Part shown: positions 15,795-23,662 of the stretch, in pieces | Position numbering within the stretch: the stretch's first letter is position 1 | Layout: every line of letters begins with the position of its first letter | IMG/VR virus record: IMGVR_UViG_3300027773_000188 | Coordinates: 1-36,324 of that record | DNA length: 36,324 nucleotides | DNA from: a virus | Direction: 5' to 3' (one strand) | Program-made: the position numbers and the translations under genes | Notes under the pieces: model-generated | The model's input: the letters and a program-made list of their open reading frames with translations, nothing else | Told to the model about the DNA's origin: nothing | Databases searched by the model: none

Positions 15795-15848
15795 TTATCG
15801 ACCTCTCAAACCCTTCATCCGCGCGCCCCGCACCGACAACGCCCCGCC
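15795..15848 (-). repeat. Direct repeat encoding shared C-terminal tail (copy B)
   Basis: This is the second copy of the tail-coding repeat; see the copy at 14741-14794. It starts at the stop codon and covers the final 17 codons. It lies about 1054 bases from the first copy, at the same place relative to its gene. Confidence 0.9.
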
Positions 15849-16781
15849 GGTACTTCCACCCCCGCCTCCAGTGGAATAGGGGCAGCCGATCTGCCCCGTG
15901 TTCGACACGGCATAATCATCCCAATCCTCATAGAGATCGCCGGACCCCTGGTTTCCATCGGTGCCGCTCGTATTGGATGGCACCACGAATCCCTGAAAGG
16001 TCGTGACTCCCCAGGGAACCACAGTCGAATGAAATCGCTGCGTGCCGTTTACCCACACATCCGCTTGCCCATCGGCTGCAACATTCGTAGACGACGCCTT
16101 AATATGAAATTCGAGGCACTGCCAACTGCCGTCCGAACAAGCGGTTGGATTCGCCGTGCCTGGGCAAGTCGTTGCACCGCTCGGATTCCAAAAATTCCAA
16201 TCTCCCCACCCGTTTTGCTGAATATTGGTGCTTCCATTACTCCAAAAAATGTAGTTATACTCGAAGGCAATATAGGCGTTCGCATTTCCGCTCGTATCGC
16301 GGGTATAGATCATCTTGTGACCGCCCGTTTGATTCGGATGGACGAGAAGAACATCATCATCTTCTAAGGCGTACCCTGCTTGATACCGAACATATGCCCG
16401 AACCCAAATCTCAGATTGACACGTTCCAACGCCGACCCAACAAAATTCAATATCAAGAGGCGAGGACTCCGAATTGCGAACGTGTGGATAGTTGTACTTC
16501 CGATATCCCTTTCCGCCTCCGCCGCCAGGGAAATTTGCAACAGGGTCAATAATGGAAAAGTTTCCATTGCCGGAATGATTACTTCCCTGAAAACGTCCCG
16601 GAAGAGAATCGCATTGAGGGGACGCCGTATTCGCCCAAGTGACGTTAACGGTAATGGACGACGCGGTACAGTTGGCTCCGCCGAAAGTCGTTGACCAGGG
16701 CACAGACAACTCAAGGTTCTGCGCCTGTGAAATAGAGGCACTAAAAATCAGAAAGAAAAATATCCCGAATGAGAATCTCAC
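15795..16781 (-). CDS. Secreted lectin/lyase-like protein with basic C-terminal tail (second)
   Basis: This 328-residue protein has a signal peptide (MRFSFGIFFFLIFSASISQA). The mature part is rich in aromatic residues, Asn and Gly; GYRKYNYPHVRN, IWVRAYVRYQAGY, HKMIYTRD, and CLEFHIKASS are strand-like pieces consistent with a beta-jelly-roll of the concanavalin A-like type. Several cysteine pairs suggest disulfides formed outside the cytoplasm. A Gly-rich linker precedes the C-terminal tail ALSVRGARMKGLRGR. The start shares one base with the stop of the glycosidase-like gene. It probably binds or acts on polysaccharide, but no catalytic residue can be named. Confidence 0.65.
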   Translation of the reverse strand: MRFSFGIFFFLIFSASISQAQNLELSVPWSTTFGGANCTASSITVNVTWANTASPQCDSLPGRFQGSNHSGNGNFSIIDPVANFPGGGGGKGYRKYNYPHVRNSESSPLDIEFCWVGVGTCQSEIWVRAYVRYQAGYALEDDDVLLVHPNQTGGHKMIYTRDTSGNANAYIAFEYNYIFWSNGSTNIQQNGWGDWNFWNPSGATTCPGTANPTACSDGSWQCLEFHIKASSTNVAADGQADVWVNGTQRFHSTVVPWGVTTFQGFVVPSNTSGTDGNQGSGDLYEDWDDYAVSNTGQIGCPYSTGGGGGSTGGALSVRGARMKGLRGR

Positions 16782-18289
16782 TAAAACTGCCCCCTCTTAC
16801 TTCGCCCGCGCAGCAGATGGCCGCGGCCGGTGAGGTTTGATGCTCCTGGGACGATCGCCTTTAAATAGAGCACTTGATCCTCCGTCCCGGAAGGCGCGGT
16901 GAAAGACTGAGAAGAAGATCCCCCCGCGACATTCGAGGCGGTAGTGATCGCCCCTGTCGTGGGATTAAACCATTCCACGGCGAGCTGCTGCGTGGTCCAT
17001 GAGAGATCGACTGTAAATGCTCCGCCCGCGCCGGTCGGCTGATAGATCAGCGCTTCTCCTCCGCTCGCCGCTTTGTTTGCCAGCGCGTAACCGGTGGAAG
17101 CGAGCGAGGTCTGGGGCGTCATCGCGCCGAGGTTCATTCGACTGACATAGGAGGCCGCTTGACCGAGATTGGTCCGGAAATTATTCCATCGAGTATCGAC
17201 CCCCGTGCAAACGCCGTTTGCCGGGGAGGCGCACAGATTGCGACTATTCGCAGGGATATAAATGATGTAGGGGTCCATGAACATGACCCCATTCCCATAC
17301 ATGAAATTTTGCCAAAGATACTGGCGGTTCACCTGCGCGGAATCGAGGTAGAGGAAATAGGTGTGATCGGAGTCGTTCACGTTGACTTTGCAGGTGGGCG
17401 AGCCGGTGCCACAGCTCGGCGCCAGCGGAGAAAACTTCGCCTTCGGCGCAACGATATCGGCGCTGCTGTTATAGAGCGTAGTGTCCACCTCGAAAGAAAC
17501 GTTGATCGAGGCGTAGAGGATGGGATGCTGATAAGTAAGAGAGGCCTCGGTCGATCTGATCGTCGCCATCACATGCTCGACCCAGCAAGTTTGGATTCCA
17601 TTCGGCCCTTCTTCTTGTGGTTCCCAAATCACTCCCGGTACGCTATTGAGCGTCTGAACGAGCTTGACGACGTAAGCATCCATAATCCCCATAATCGGAT
17701 TAGAACAGCTCGTAAAAGCGCCGGTCGATCCGCCGTCATTGATTGAATTGATGTTGTTGCCGTTGTGAAAGGGGAAGCCTGATCCCGCGCCGTCATCGTC
17801 GGTGACGCCCAGCCCGTCGAAGATCTGCACGATCGGATAGATATTCACATTATTGAGCTGCTGCGCCCGCGCGAGCACACGGTCGAAAAATGGCTGATTG
17901 AAAGTATTAAAATCAAATTTCGGCAGGCCATCATCCGCATTCCCCGGACCGGTCCGCGCCCAGGGATGCAAGGTCATATGCCACGTTCCCCCTTGCCAGT
18001 TAAAATAGGTCGGAAGGTCTTTGTGCCAGAGGATTGTGCAGTTGTGGCCATAACTTTGGAGAAAAGACACGTAACCGTTGAAATCAAACGCCGGCGGAGA
18101 TGTGGACTGACTAGTGTCCTGCACGTCATCCCATGTGTGCGAACAGAAAGGAAGCCACGCCTTTCCCGTGGTGGGATCTTTAAAATAGGCCGGGTGAACG
18201 GGATGCGCGACCAGGGGTGCGGTAATCGCGGCTTGTGCGGAGACCGCCCAAAGGAAGATTCCAAGAATGAGAAAGAAAAGCTTTTTCAT
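16781..18289 (-). CDS. Secreted glycoside hydrolase-like protein (DUF4038-type barrel)
   Basis: This 502-residue protein has a signal peptide (MKKLFFLILGIFLWAVSAQA). The mature part begins with VHPAYFKDPTTGKAWLPF and then a series of segments typical of the DUF4038/glycosidase TIM-barrel group (HTWDD, SYGHNCTILWH, FFDRVLARAQQLNNVNIYPIV). A GVIWEPQEEG stretch near residue 220 sits where barrel glycosidases carry an acid residue. A small C-terminal beta domain (EALIYQPTG then WFNPTTGAI) resembles the putative collagen-binding domain found behind such barrels. The last residues, TGRGHLLRGRSKRGQF, are again Arg/Gly-rich. Expected role is cleavage of an extracellular or surface glycan; substrate is unknown. 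Confidence 0.7.
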   Translation of the reverse strand: MKKLFFLILGIFLWAVSAQAAITAPLVAHPVHPAYFKDPTTGKAWLPFCSHTWDDVQDTSQSTSPPAFDFNGYVSFLQSYGHNCTILWHKDLPTYFNWQGGTWHMTLHPWARTGPGNADDGLPKFDFNTFNQPFFDRVLARAQQLNNVNIYPIVQIFDGLGVTDDDGAGSGFPFHNGNNINSINDGGSTGAFTSCSNPIMGIMDAYVVKLVQTLNSVPGVIWEPQEEGPNGIQTCWVEHVMATIRSTEASLTYQHPILYASINVSFEVDTTLYNSSADIVAPKAKFSPLAPSCGTGSPTCKVNVNDSDHTYFLYLDSAQVNRQYLWQNFMYGNGVMFMDPYIIYIPANSRNLCASPANGVCTGVDTRWNNFRTNLGQAASYVSRMNLGAMTPQTSLASTGYALANKAASGGEALIYQPTGAGGAFTVDLSWTTQQLAVEWFNPTTGAITTASNVAGGSSSQSFTAPSGTEDQVLYLKAIVPGASNLTGRGHLLRGRSKRGQF

Positions 18290-19137
18290 TGAAGCTCTTC
18301 CAATCCTTTCTTAGAAAAAATAAACGAGAGGTATTCATTTTTTTGGCGCGGATCTAAAAGTAGATGACTCCATAGCCATGCGCCCTTGCCGATTCCGCCG
18401 CCGCCCCCGCCGCCATCGCCGGCGACGTTGTACGCATACCAGACGTACATCTGATCGGTCGCCGATCCGCAGTCGAACGGCAATCCTGGAATCAGATGAT
18501 AGGTGTTCCCCTCCGTGTCGGAGACCGAGGCAGTGGACGCATTGTTTCCAATCCGGGATGCGACAAAAATAAAATCTCCTGCCGTAACCGGATTTGTAAA
18601 GATCAGCTGATCCGAGGCCACCGCGGAACCGGAATCATGCCCGGTTCCCTGGACGAAGGCCGGTGTGGAAGTGGTCGCTTTAAATGTCGCCAGCAGCGCC
18701 ATATAGTTTGAAGACCCCGTATTATTCCAGGTGGCCGTTTGCGCGCCGGTACTGGTGACCGCTTTCCATTCCACCGAGGTACGATTCGCCGTCGGCGTAT
18801 CATCGATCGTATAGCCGGCGCCGGCGCCGAAAGTGACCGCCGATCCCGTGATCAATACGCCGATCACCAATTCATTATTTTGAGAGGTCGCCGCAGATGT
18901 TCCCGTGGTCGGGGTGGAAGTGGTCGCCACGCAACTGCCGCTAGTGGTGGGATTCTTCACGTTCACATCGAGAGGATCGCTCCCGGTCTGAATCCCGTTA
19001 AATTCTTCAATGCGCGAACGGACCGTCTGCGTCGCGCCGGTCACCGTGATGGTGACGATATTATTCGCCGCTCGCGCCGGCGCGGGCCAGAAGAGGATAG
19101 AGCTCACCAGAAAGGCAATCAGCAATCTCTTAAGCAT
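18286..19137 (-). CDS. Secreted beta-rich protein of the exported module
   Basis: This 283-residue protein has a signal peptide (MLKRLLIAFLVSSILFWPAPARA). The mature part is rich in Thr, Ser, Gly and Ala, with strands such as VTITVTGATQTV, NELVIGVLITG, VSDTEGNTYHLI and MYVWYAYNVAG, arranged as in a jelly-roll surface domain common in environmental phage and bacterial proteins. A Gly run precedes a C-terminal segment of about 35 residues. It is the first gene of the exported module and starts 15 bases after the holin-like gene, with a GAGGGGAGG ribosome site. I do not know a function. Confidence 0.6.
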   Translation of the reverse strand: MLKRLLIAFLVSSILFWPAPARAANNIVTITVTGATQTVRSRIEEFNGIQTGSDPLDVNVKNPTTSGSCVATTSTPTTGTSAATSQNNELVIGVLITGSAVTFGAGAGYTIDDTPTANRTSVEWKAVTSTGAQTATWNNTGSSNYMALLATFKATTSTPAFVQGTGHDSGSAVASDQLIFTNPVTAGDFIFVASRIGNNASTASVSDTEGNTYHLIPGLPFDCGSATDQMYVWYAYNVAGDGGGGGGGIGKGAWLWSHLLLDPRQKNEYLSFIFSKKGLEELQ

Positions 19138-19152
19138 GCGATCCTCCCCTCC

Positions 19153-19524
19153 TCAAGCCGCCGGCTTTTTCGGCTCGGCTTCACCGAGGAAGAGTCGGAC
19201 GAGTTCACCGGGGATGCTGTCGGGTCCATAGTGCGTCTGAACGGATTTCGCGAGGTCATAAATCCAGCCGCCGACGGCGCCGAAGAGCGTTCCCGATGAG
19301 AGGATGGCCATGACGTTGCCGTCGGTGAGCTGCATGAGATCGCTCGGCAGGGCGACGCCGGTTAACTTGGAGATCGCGGCGATGATGCACCCCGCCAGGA
19401 TGGGACGCAGCGGCTTGAACCAGATGGGATAGGAATCACGCATCTTGGATAAGATTTTTTTAATGACCTCGGTAATGTAGGGAACCAGGATCGGAAGCAC
19501 CGCACTCCAGATTGCGACCATCAT
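19153..19524 (-). CDS. Holin-like membrane protein
   Basis: This 123-residue protein follows the endolysin with a 4-base overlap. It has hydrophobic segments near residues 2-19 (VAIWSAVLPILVPYITEV), 41-58 (PILAGCIIAAISKLTGVA) and 75-90 (AILSSGTLFGAVGGWI), with positive charge between the first two and a charged C-terminus ending in EAEPKKPAA. This fits a holin with two or three membrane segments, which forms holes in the inner membrane to release the endolysin. Small phage membrane proteins of other roles cannot be excluded, but the neighbouring amidase makes a lysis role likely. Confidence 0.7.
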   Translation of the reverse strand: MMVAIWSAVLPILVPYITEVIKKILSKMRDSYPIWFKPLRPILAGCIIAAISKLTGVALPSDLMQLTDGNVMAILSSGTLFGAVGGWIYDLAKSVQTHYGPDSIPGELVRLFLGEAEPKKPAA

Positions 19525-20057
19525 GTTTTGACTCCTTTCTCTCCGAATAAGATCGGATCAAATGTGGGGGAAAGTTTCTGCCAGGCTTTGAGGTCTCCTC
19601 TGACTTTGTTCATATCCATGTTTGGGCATGTCTTCCCTTCGGCTTTTCCCGAATCGGTCTCGCAGTGGCCCAGTATATTCTCGATTGGGATGTGATAGAC
19701 GAGGGTAAGATCGGCTAGTAGGCGCAGCAGCGAGAACATCTGCTTCGTACTGAATTCCTGCACGCCGATGACGCAGATGCCGATCGATTGATCGTTGTAG
19801 CCGAGGGCGTGCGCTCCGATTTCGACATCCTGAATAAAGCCGTCATCGTCCAGAGTACGGCCGCATTCGATGCTGCCGTCGAGGGAGGGAACGAGGTGCG
19901 CGTGCTGCATGTGGGAAAAGGTAGGAAGACCGTTGAGGATGACAAAATGATAGCCAATATCCTTGAAGCCTCGATCCAGATGCCACCCGCGAATTGCACG
20001 AGCGCATCCCCATTCAGAATCGGAGCAATGGATAATGGCGTTTTTGATCTGGCGCAA
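19521..20057 (-). CDS. N-acetylmuramoyl-L-alanine amidase endolysin
   Basis: This 178-residue protein is an Amidase_2/PGRP-type enzyme related to T7 lysozyme. It cleaves the bond between muramic acid and the first peptide residue of peptidoglycan. Zinc ligands expected for the family are visible: His10 (IIHCSDS), His131 (GHCETDSGK) and Cys144 (KTCPNMDM), with the catalytic Tyr36 in GYHFVI. The typical GWHLDRGFKDIGYH and IGICVIG motifs are present. No signal peptide is seen, so release depends on the holin-like neighbour. The start is TTG at 20057 behind an AGAGGT ribosome site. Confidence 0.93.
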   Translation of the reverse strand: MRQIKNAIIHCSDSEWGCARAIRGWHLDRGFKDIGYHFVILNGLPTFSHMQHAHLVPSLDGSIECGRTLDDDGFIQDVEIGAHALGYNDQSIGICVIGVQEFSTKQMFSLLRLLADLTLVYHIPIENILGHCETDSGKAEGKTCPNMDMNKVRGDLKAWQKLSPTFDPILFGEKGVKT

Positions 20058-20128
20058 GGGGACCTCTACGTTGGCACGACCGGCAACATACCAGCCCTCC
20101 CCCGCGAAAGTCCCATCAAGCGCTTGAT

Positions 20129-20473
20129 TTATTTCTCTGGGGGAGGAAGCTGGTCAAGAAGGGATGTTTGCCGATCGTCCGGGTGATCGACAATCGTCCG
20201 GATCTGGCTGACTGTTAGGTAATACTTGCGCGCGAGATCCTTATGATTCGCGCCGTCGAACTGTGCTCTGATCTTCTCGTTGCGCAGTTTCAGCAGCGGC
20301 CGTTCGAGCTTGGGAAGATAGTGCATCATGCCGCCGAACTCCCGCGCCAGGATCAGCGCGGCGTGAATGCCAACTTTCGTGGCGATCTCATCATACGGGC
20401 TTGGGAGATCGACCGGCTTTAACTCCAGCATCCACTCCTGCATACCGACAGTTAGTGGGGTCTCAATGCTCAT
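20129..20473 (-). CDS. Mor-like transcription activator
   Basis: This 114-residue protein resembles the Mor family of Mu-like phages, which activates the middle/late promoter after replication starts. The N-terminal dimerisation-like half has SPYDEIATKVGIHAALILAREFGG, and the C-terminal half is a helix-turn-helix (LRNEKIRAQFDGANHKDLARKYYLTVSQIRTIV), both characteristic. It sits just ahead of the lysis genes, exactly where an activator of late transcription should be. The next gene starts 71 bases downstream, and this gap would hold the promoter it acts on. No second activator (Mu C) is visible in this window. Confidence 0.85.
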   Translation of the reverse strand: MSIETPLTVGMQEWMLELKPVDLPSPYDEIATKVGIHAALILAREFGGMMHYLPKLERPLLKLRNEKIRAQFDGANHKDLARKYYLTVSQIRTIVDHPDDRQTSLLDQLPPPEK

Positions 20474-21078
20474 TTCTGGTCCTCTGTTTTTCGGTTGATC
20501 TGCTCTTCGATCTCTGCCAGTTTAAGAAATGCGCCGGGGGGAATCCGTTTGACGGCCGTCACCCGGTGCGCGAGGTCGGCGAGAAACTTCCTCTTCCACT
20601 CATCGAGACCCTCCCGCCCTTGCAGTGCCGCGACCCGGTTCATCAACGCGGGGCCGCCTTTCCTCGCGTCCCGATTCCATATCGCAGTGAGCGCCTCGTG
20701 GAGCTTGCCGGCCTCCTCGCGCGTCTGCGGCCAGACGCAGCCGCAGGCTTTCTTGGAAATCGACTTCAGCCCGGCTAGGCTGATCTGCAGCGTGGCCCGG
20801 ATGGCCTCAATGGTCTCCAGCTGCACCGGAGTGGGGAGATCTCCCGGCGCCGCTTCCTGCCGCCCCTTGTGGCGGGCGATGACGGCGATATCTTTGGTAA
20901 GGCGGCGCTTGACCTCTTCCGCCTGGGCGTAGGTGAGGCGGCGCGTGGAGCGCTGTCCGGTGAGCTCTTCGATAATATCGCGCATGCGGGACTCGCCTTC
21001 TCCCTCGCCGACCAGCTTGCTCAATTGGAGGGCGAGGCCCCACATCGCATTATTCTGGCCGAGGGTTCGGGGTTGCAT
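20470..21078 (-). CDS. GemA-like protein (DUF1018/gp16 family)
   Basis: This 202-residue protein matches the DUF1018/GemA family of Mu-like phages: the N-terminal GQNNAMWGLALQLSKLVGEGEGESRM, then EELTGQRSTRRLTYAQAEEVKRRL, and the late-half CGCVWPQTREEAGKLHEALTAIW. GemA modulates host gene expression and, through DNA gyrase/topology effects, has been linked with host DNA decondensation in Mu. It precedes the Mor-like gene with a 4-base overlap, as in many Mu-like phages. The start has an AAGGAG ribosome site. Confidence 0.85.
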   Translation of the reverse strand: MQPRTLGQNNAMWGLALQLSKLVGEGEGESRMRDIIEELTGQRSTRRLTYAQAEEVKRRLTKDIAVIARHKGRQEAAPGDLPTPVQLETIEAIRATLQISLAGLKSISKKACGCVWPQTREEAGKLHEALTAIWNRDARKGGPALMNRVAALQGREGLDEWKRKFLADLAHRVTAVKRIPPGAFLKLAEIEEQINRKTEDQK

Positions 21079-21268
21079 AGGATCTCCTTACGTCTGAGAT
21101 GAATCCAAACCAGTTGAATCGCCGTCCCATGAAATCCTGGGCGGAGACCTTGCAATATTTTCCGCAGATCGAAACAACCTGGCCGGTCGCTAGGTAGGTC
21201 TCAAACCTCCGCGACTTTACGGGGATCACTACGAGGTCGCCTTCCCTGATCGGCGCTTCTTCCGTCAT
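21050..21268 (-). CDS. Small hypothetical early protein
   Basis: The frame starts at ATG 21268, which overlaps the lipoprotein stop by 4 bases, and encodes 72 residues. The sequence has EGDLVVIPVKSRRFETYLATGQVVSI followed by YCKVSAQDFMGRRFNWFGF, consistent with a small beta-barrel. A longer frame continues upstream but its extra residues overlap the lipoprotein in another frame and lack a ribosome site. It overlaps the start of the GemA-like gene. No function can be assigned. Confidence 0.65.
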   Translation of the reverse strand: MTEEAPIREGDLVVIPVKSRRFETYLATGQVVSICGKYCKVSAQDFMGRRFNWFGFISDVRRSYATPNPRPE

Positions 21269-21576
21269 TGTTTCCTCCTTTGTGCCGCAACCGCCTTCAG
21301 CGCGATCTGATAGCCCAGCAGTTCCTGCACTTTGTCTTCCCAGCAGCGGACTATCTGATACTTCCAATCCAACTCGTAAAGGCATTCTTCTGAGAAGATC
21401 ACATACTTGGGTGGAAAAGATGGCACCTCATTTTCAGAGATAGAGGGCGATAAATCTTTAGAGGTTATCATTTCCGGCGAGCGCGTCCCTTTTTCTTCTG
21501 CCTTCGGATCGCTTGCCTTGGCCTGTTGACTGCTACAGGCCCCGAGTATAAGAAAAATGATGAATAGTTTTTTCAT
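21265..21576 (-). CDS. Early-operon lipoprotein
   Basis: This 103-residue protein has a lipoprotein signal peptide (MKKLFIIFLILGAC, lipobox LGAC). The mature part is Ser/Lys/Glu-rich up to about residue 55, then an ordered segment with two cysteines (ECLYELDWKYQIVRCW). It would be attached to a membrane in the periplasm. It is translationally coupled on both sides by 4-base overlaps. Phage early lipoproteins can block superinfection, but there is no direct sign of this here. Confidence 0.65.
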   Translation of the reverse strand: MKKLFIIFLILGACSSQQAKASDPKAEEKGTRSPEMITSKDLSPSISENEVPSFPPKYVIFSEECLYELDWKYQIVRCWEDKVQELLGYQIALKAVAAQRRKQ

Positions 21577-21755
21577 GGTTTTCTCCTCACTGATTCGATG
21601 GCGGCACGGACGGCCTTGCGGATGAGAAGCGGGCTGCGAAGCTTCTGCGCGCTCCTAAATTCGAGCCAGATTTGCCGCGGGATGATCACCCAGCAACGCC
21701 GGCACATGATATATGGGCGCTTATAGGTTGCGCCGCAGCCGGGGCAGGTTCGCAG
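21573..21755 (-). CDS. Zinc-ribbon protein with probable CTG start
   Basis: The frame encodes a zinc-ribbon (RTCPGCGATYKRPYIMCRRCW) followed by a basic helical part, 60 residues from the proposed start. There is no ATG, GTG or TTG in frame between the upstream stop and the first zinc cysteine. The codon in the place where related small phage zinc-ribbon proteins begin (M-R-x-C-P) is CTG at 21755, with a strong ribosome site GAGGGGAG six bases upstream. The stop overlaps the next ATG (ATGA) at 21576. Two CxxC pairs are intact. A rare CTG start or loss of the start by mutation are the two explanations. Confidence 0.55.
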   Translation of the reverse strand: MRTCPGCGATYKRPYIMCRRCWVIIPRQIWLEFRSAQKLRSPLLIRKAVRAAIESVRRKP

Positions 21756-21768
21756 TTCACGCTCCCCT

Positions 21769-22178
<410 letters not shown>

Positions 22179-22189
<11 letters not shown>

Positions 22190-22694
22190 TGTTACTCTCC
22201 AATAGGCGTAGTTGACCGAACACCTCTTCCACCGAGATCCGCTTGATCCGCGCGATCCGCACCGCCATGCTCGCCATCCGGTGATAGAGCTGGGCCAATA
22301 CCGCGTCGACTTCCTCCGCCGTCTCCGGAATGTAATAACCGAATGGGGGAGAGACGGCGCTGCCGATGAGGATGTTGTGTTTTTCCACCAGGCACTTTAC
22401 GATTTGCTGGGCGCGCCGCTCTTCTACCCCGAGCAACTCCGCGAAGAGCCGCACCTTGAGGGCGTTGGCGCGGCCGCGATGATGCTCCAAGATTCCTTTG
22501 GCGCGCGCCTCCTCCGGGGTGAGCGGGGGCGGATTGTCGGAGTAGACTGGTTGCTCCATTATGGCCGACCGCTCTCCCTTTTTCGCGGCGGCCAGGAGCT
22601 CGCTGCGATCGACAACCTCGACGGCGACGCCGCCGGTCCAACTCCAGTTCTCCTGCGGTTCAATCTGCATATTCTCGGTCTGTTTTTTAGGCAT
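22179..22694 (-). CDS. Winged-helix-type early protein
   Basis: This 171-residue protein has a disordered N-terminal part (to about residue 60) and a helical C-terminal domain. The segment ALKVRLFAELLGVEERRAQQIVKCLVEKHNILI is a helix-turn-helix or winged-helix fold, with YYIPETAEEVDAVLAQLYHRMASMAVRI afterwards, a pattern seen in phage-encoded DNA-binding replication or regulatory proteins. Located directly after Gam in the early operon with an 8-base overlap. It may regulate early genes, but this is not demonstrated. Confidence 0.6.
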
Positions 22695-23244
22695 TTTTCA
22701 ACCTCTCTGTGGCGGCCTTCAGATCCTCCGAGGCGGTGGTCTCCAGCCAGAATTCCTCCCCATCGGCGATCCGCAGACCGCACGAATTGAGCAAGCCGTG
22801 ATCGAGCCGGCCTTCCCGATCGGCGGCGAGGATCTTCTCTTTGTCAATAACGGGGACGTGTCTGACATAGTCGGATAGGTATGATTGGAGGTTGAAGAGG
22901 GCCTGCTCGGTCTTTTTGGCGACCGATTTAAAGAGCTCAACGCTTTTGTTTTTGACCCGGAACCCCAACCGCCCCCAAGGAGTGGTGATGCTTTTTTGCG
23001 GCCACTCGCCGCGCGCCTCTTTTGCCCAGGCCTCCAGCTCCCGGACAAGAAGGGCCTTCTCCTCTTGCATTCCCTGGACTCCCAGACGTTGCCGATATTC
23101 CGCATGCTGCTCCCTTACTTTGGCAATGTCTTGCGCCTCGGTGAGGAGGAGGGCGGCGAACATCCTATCGAGCTCGCAGATCCTGGCGAGGGCATGCTCC
23201 GCCCCGTCGCGGCTGGTGATTTTATTTTTCGGTTTCGTGCGCAT
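22687..23244 (-). CDS. gam: Host-nuclease inhibitor Gam (Mu Gam-like)
   Basis: This 185-residue protein matches the Mu Gam family (related to the eukaryotic end-binding protein Ku). Features are the early EHALARICELDRMFAALLL helix, long charged helices (VREQHAEYRQRLG and EEKALLVRELEAWAKEARGEW), then the beta segment TPWGRLGFRVKNKSVELF, and a final region DHGLLNSCGLRIADGEEFWLET. Gam binds ends of double-stranded DNA and protects them from host exonucleases. Its start overlaps the upstream gene by 23 bases. Confidence 0.92.
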   Translation of the reverse strand: MRTKPKNKITSRDGAEHALARICELDRMFAALLLTEAQDIAKVREQHAEYRQRLGVQGMQEEKALLVRELEAWAKEARGEWPQKSITTPWGRLGFRVKNKSVELFKSVAKKTEQALFNLQSYLSDYVRHVPVIDKEKILAADREGRLDHGLLNSCGLRIADGEEFWLETTASEDLKAATERLKNA

Positions 23245-23662
23245 GGTTGGCTCCTTGGTTTTTCTCCTTTTCTTTTTGCTCCCGCTCCAAAATGATTTTG
23301 GCCTGGCGCTGCAGCTCCTCGATCGTGGCCTGCTTGCGCGGGGTCATCTGTTTTCCGAGGCCGGTTTTCATATCGACCTCGTAGCTGACTCGGCTCATCA
23401 CCTCCTCCAGCGACGGCGGCCGGGCGATGGGGGCCCCGCTCGATCGGGATAGCCAATCATTAATGAAGCGTGCATAATTGCGATACCGCCGCCCCTTGGA
23501 AATCAGCCAGGCGTTCATTTTTTTGATCTCCGCGAGGATGTCGATCGGGTATGCATCGAGCCAGGCATCGACCTTTTTTTCCAGATTCTTAATGCCGGAA
23601 AAGAATTCATTCTTGCTGCAGTAGTCGATGATCGCCCGGCGAAGAGTTTCACGATCGTCCAC
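23222..23662 (-). CDS. Early protein with replication-protein-like motif
   Basis: The 146-residue protein has a central stretch KKMNAWLISKGRRYRNYARF followed by INDWLSR, a motif like that seen near the C-terminus of phage replication (O- or DnaT-like) proteins, where it reads as aWl..n..r..dy.rfi..Wl.r. The rest is charged and helical with a Lys/Glu-rich end (KIILEREQKEKEKN). It overlaps Gam by 23 bases and the upstream gene by 14 bases. The motif is suggestive of a protein that helps replisome assembly after transposition, but there is no further evidence. Confidence 0.55.
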   Translation of the reverse strand: MDDRETLRRAIIDYCSKNEFFSGIKNLEKKVDAWLDAYPIDILAEIKKMNAWLISKGRRYRNYARFINDWLSRSSGAPIARPPSLEEVMSRVSYEVDMKTGLGKQMTPRKQATIEELQRQAKIILEREQKEKEKNQGANHAHETEK

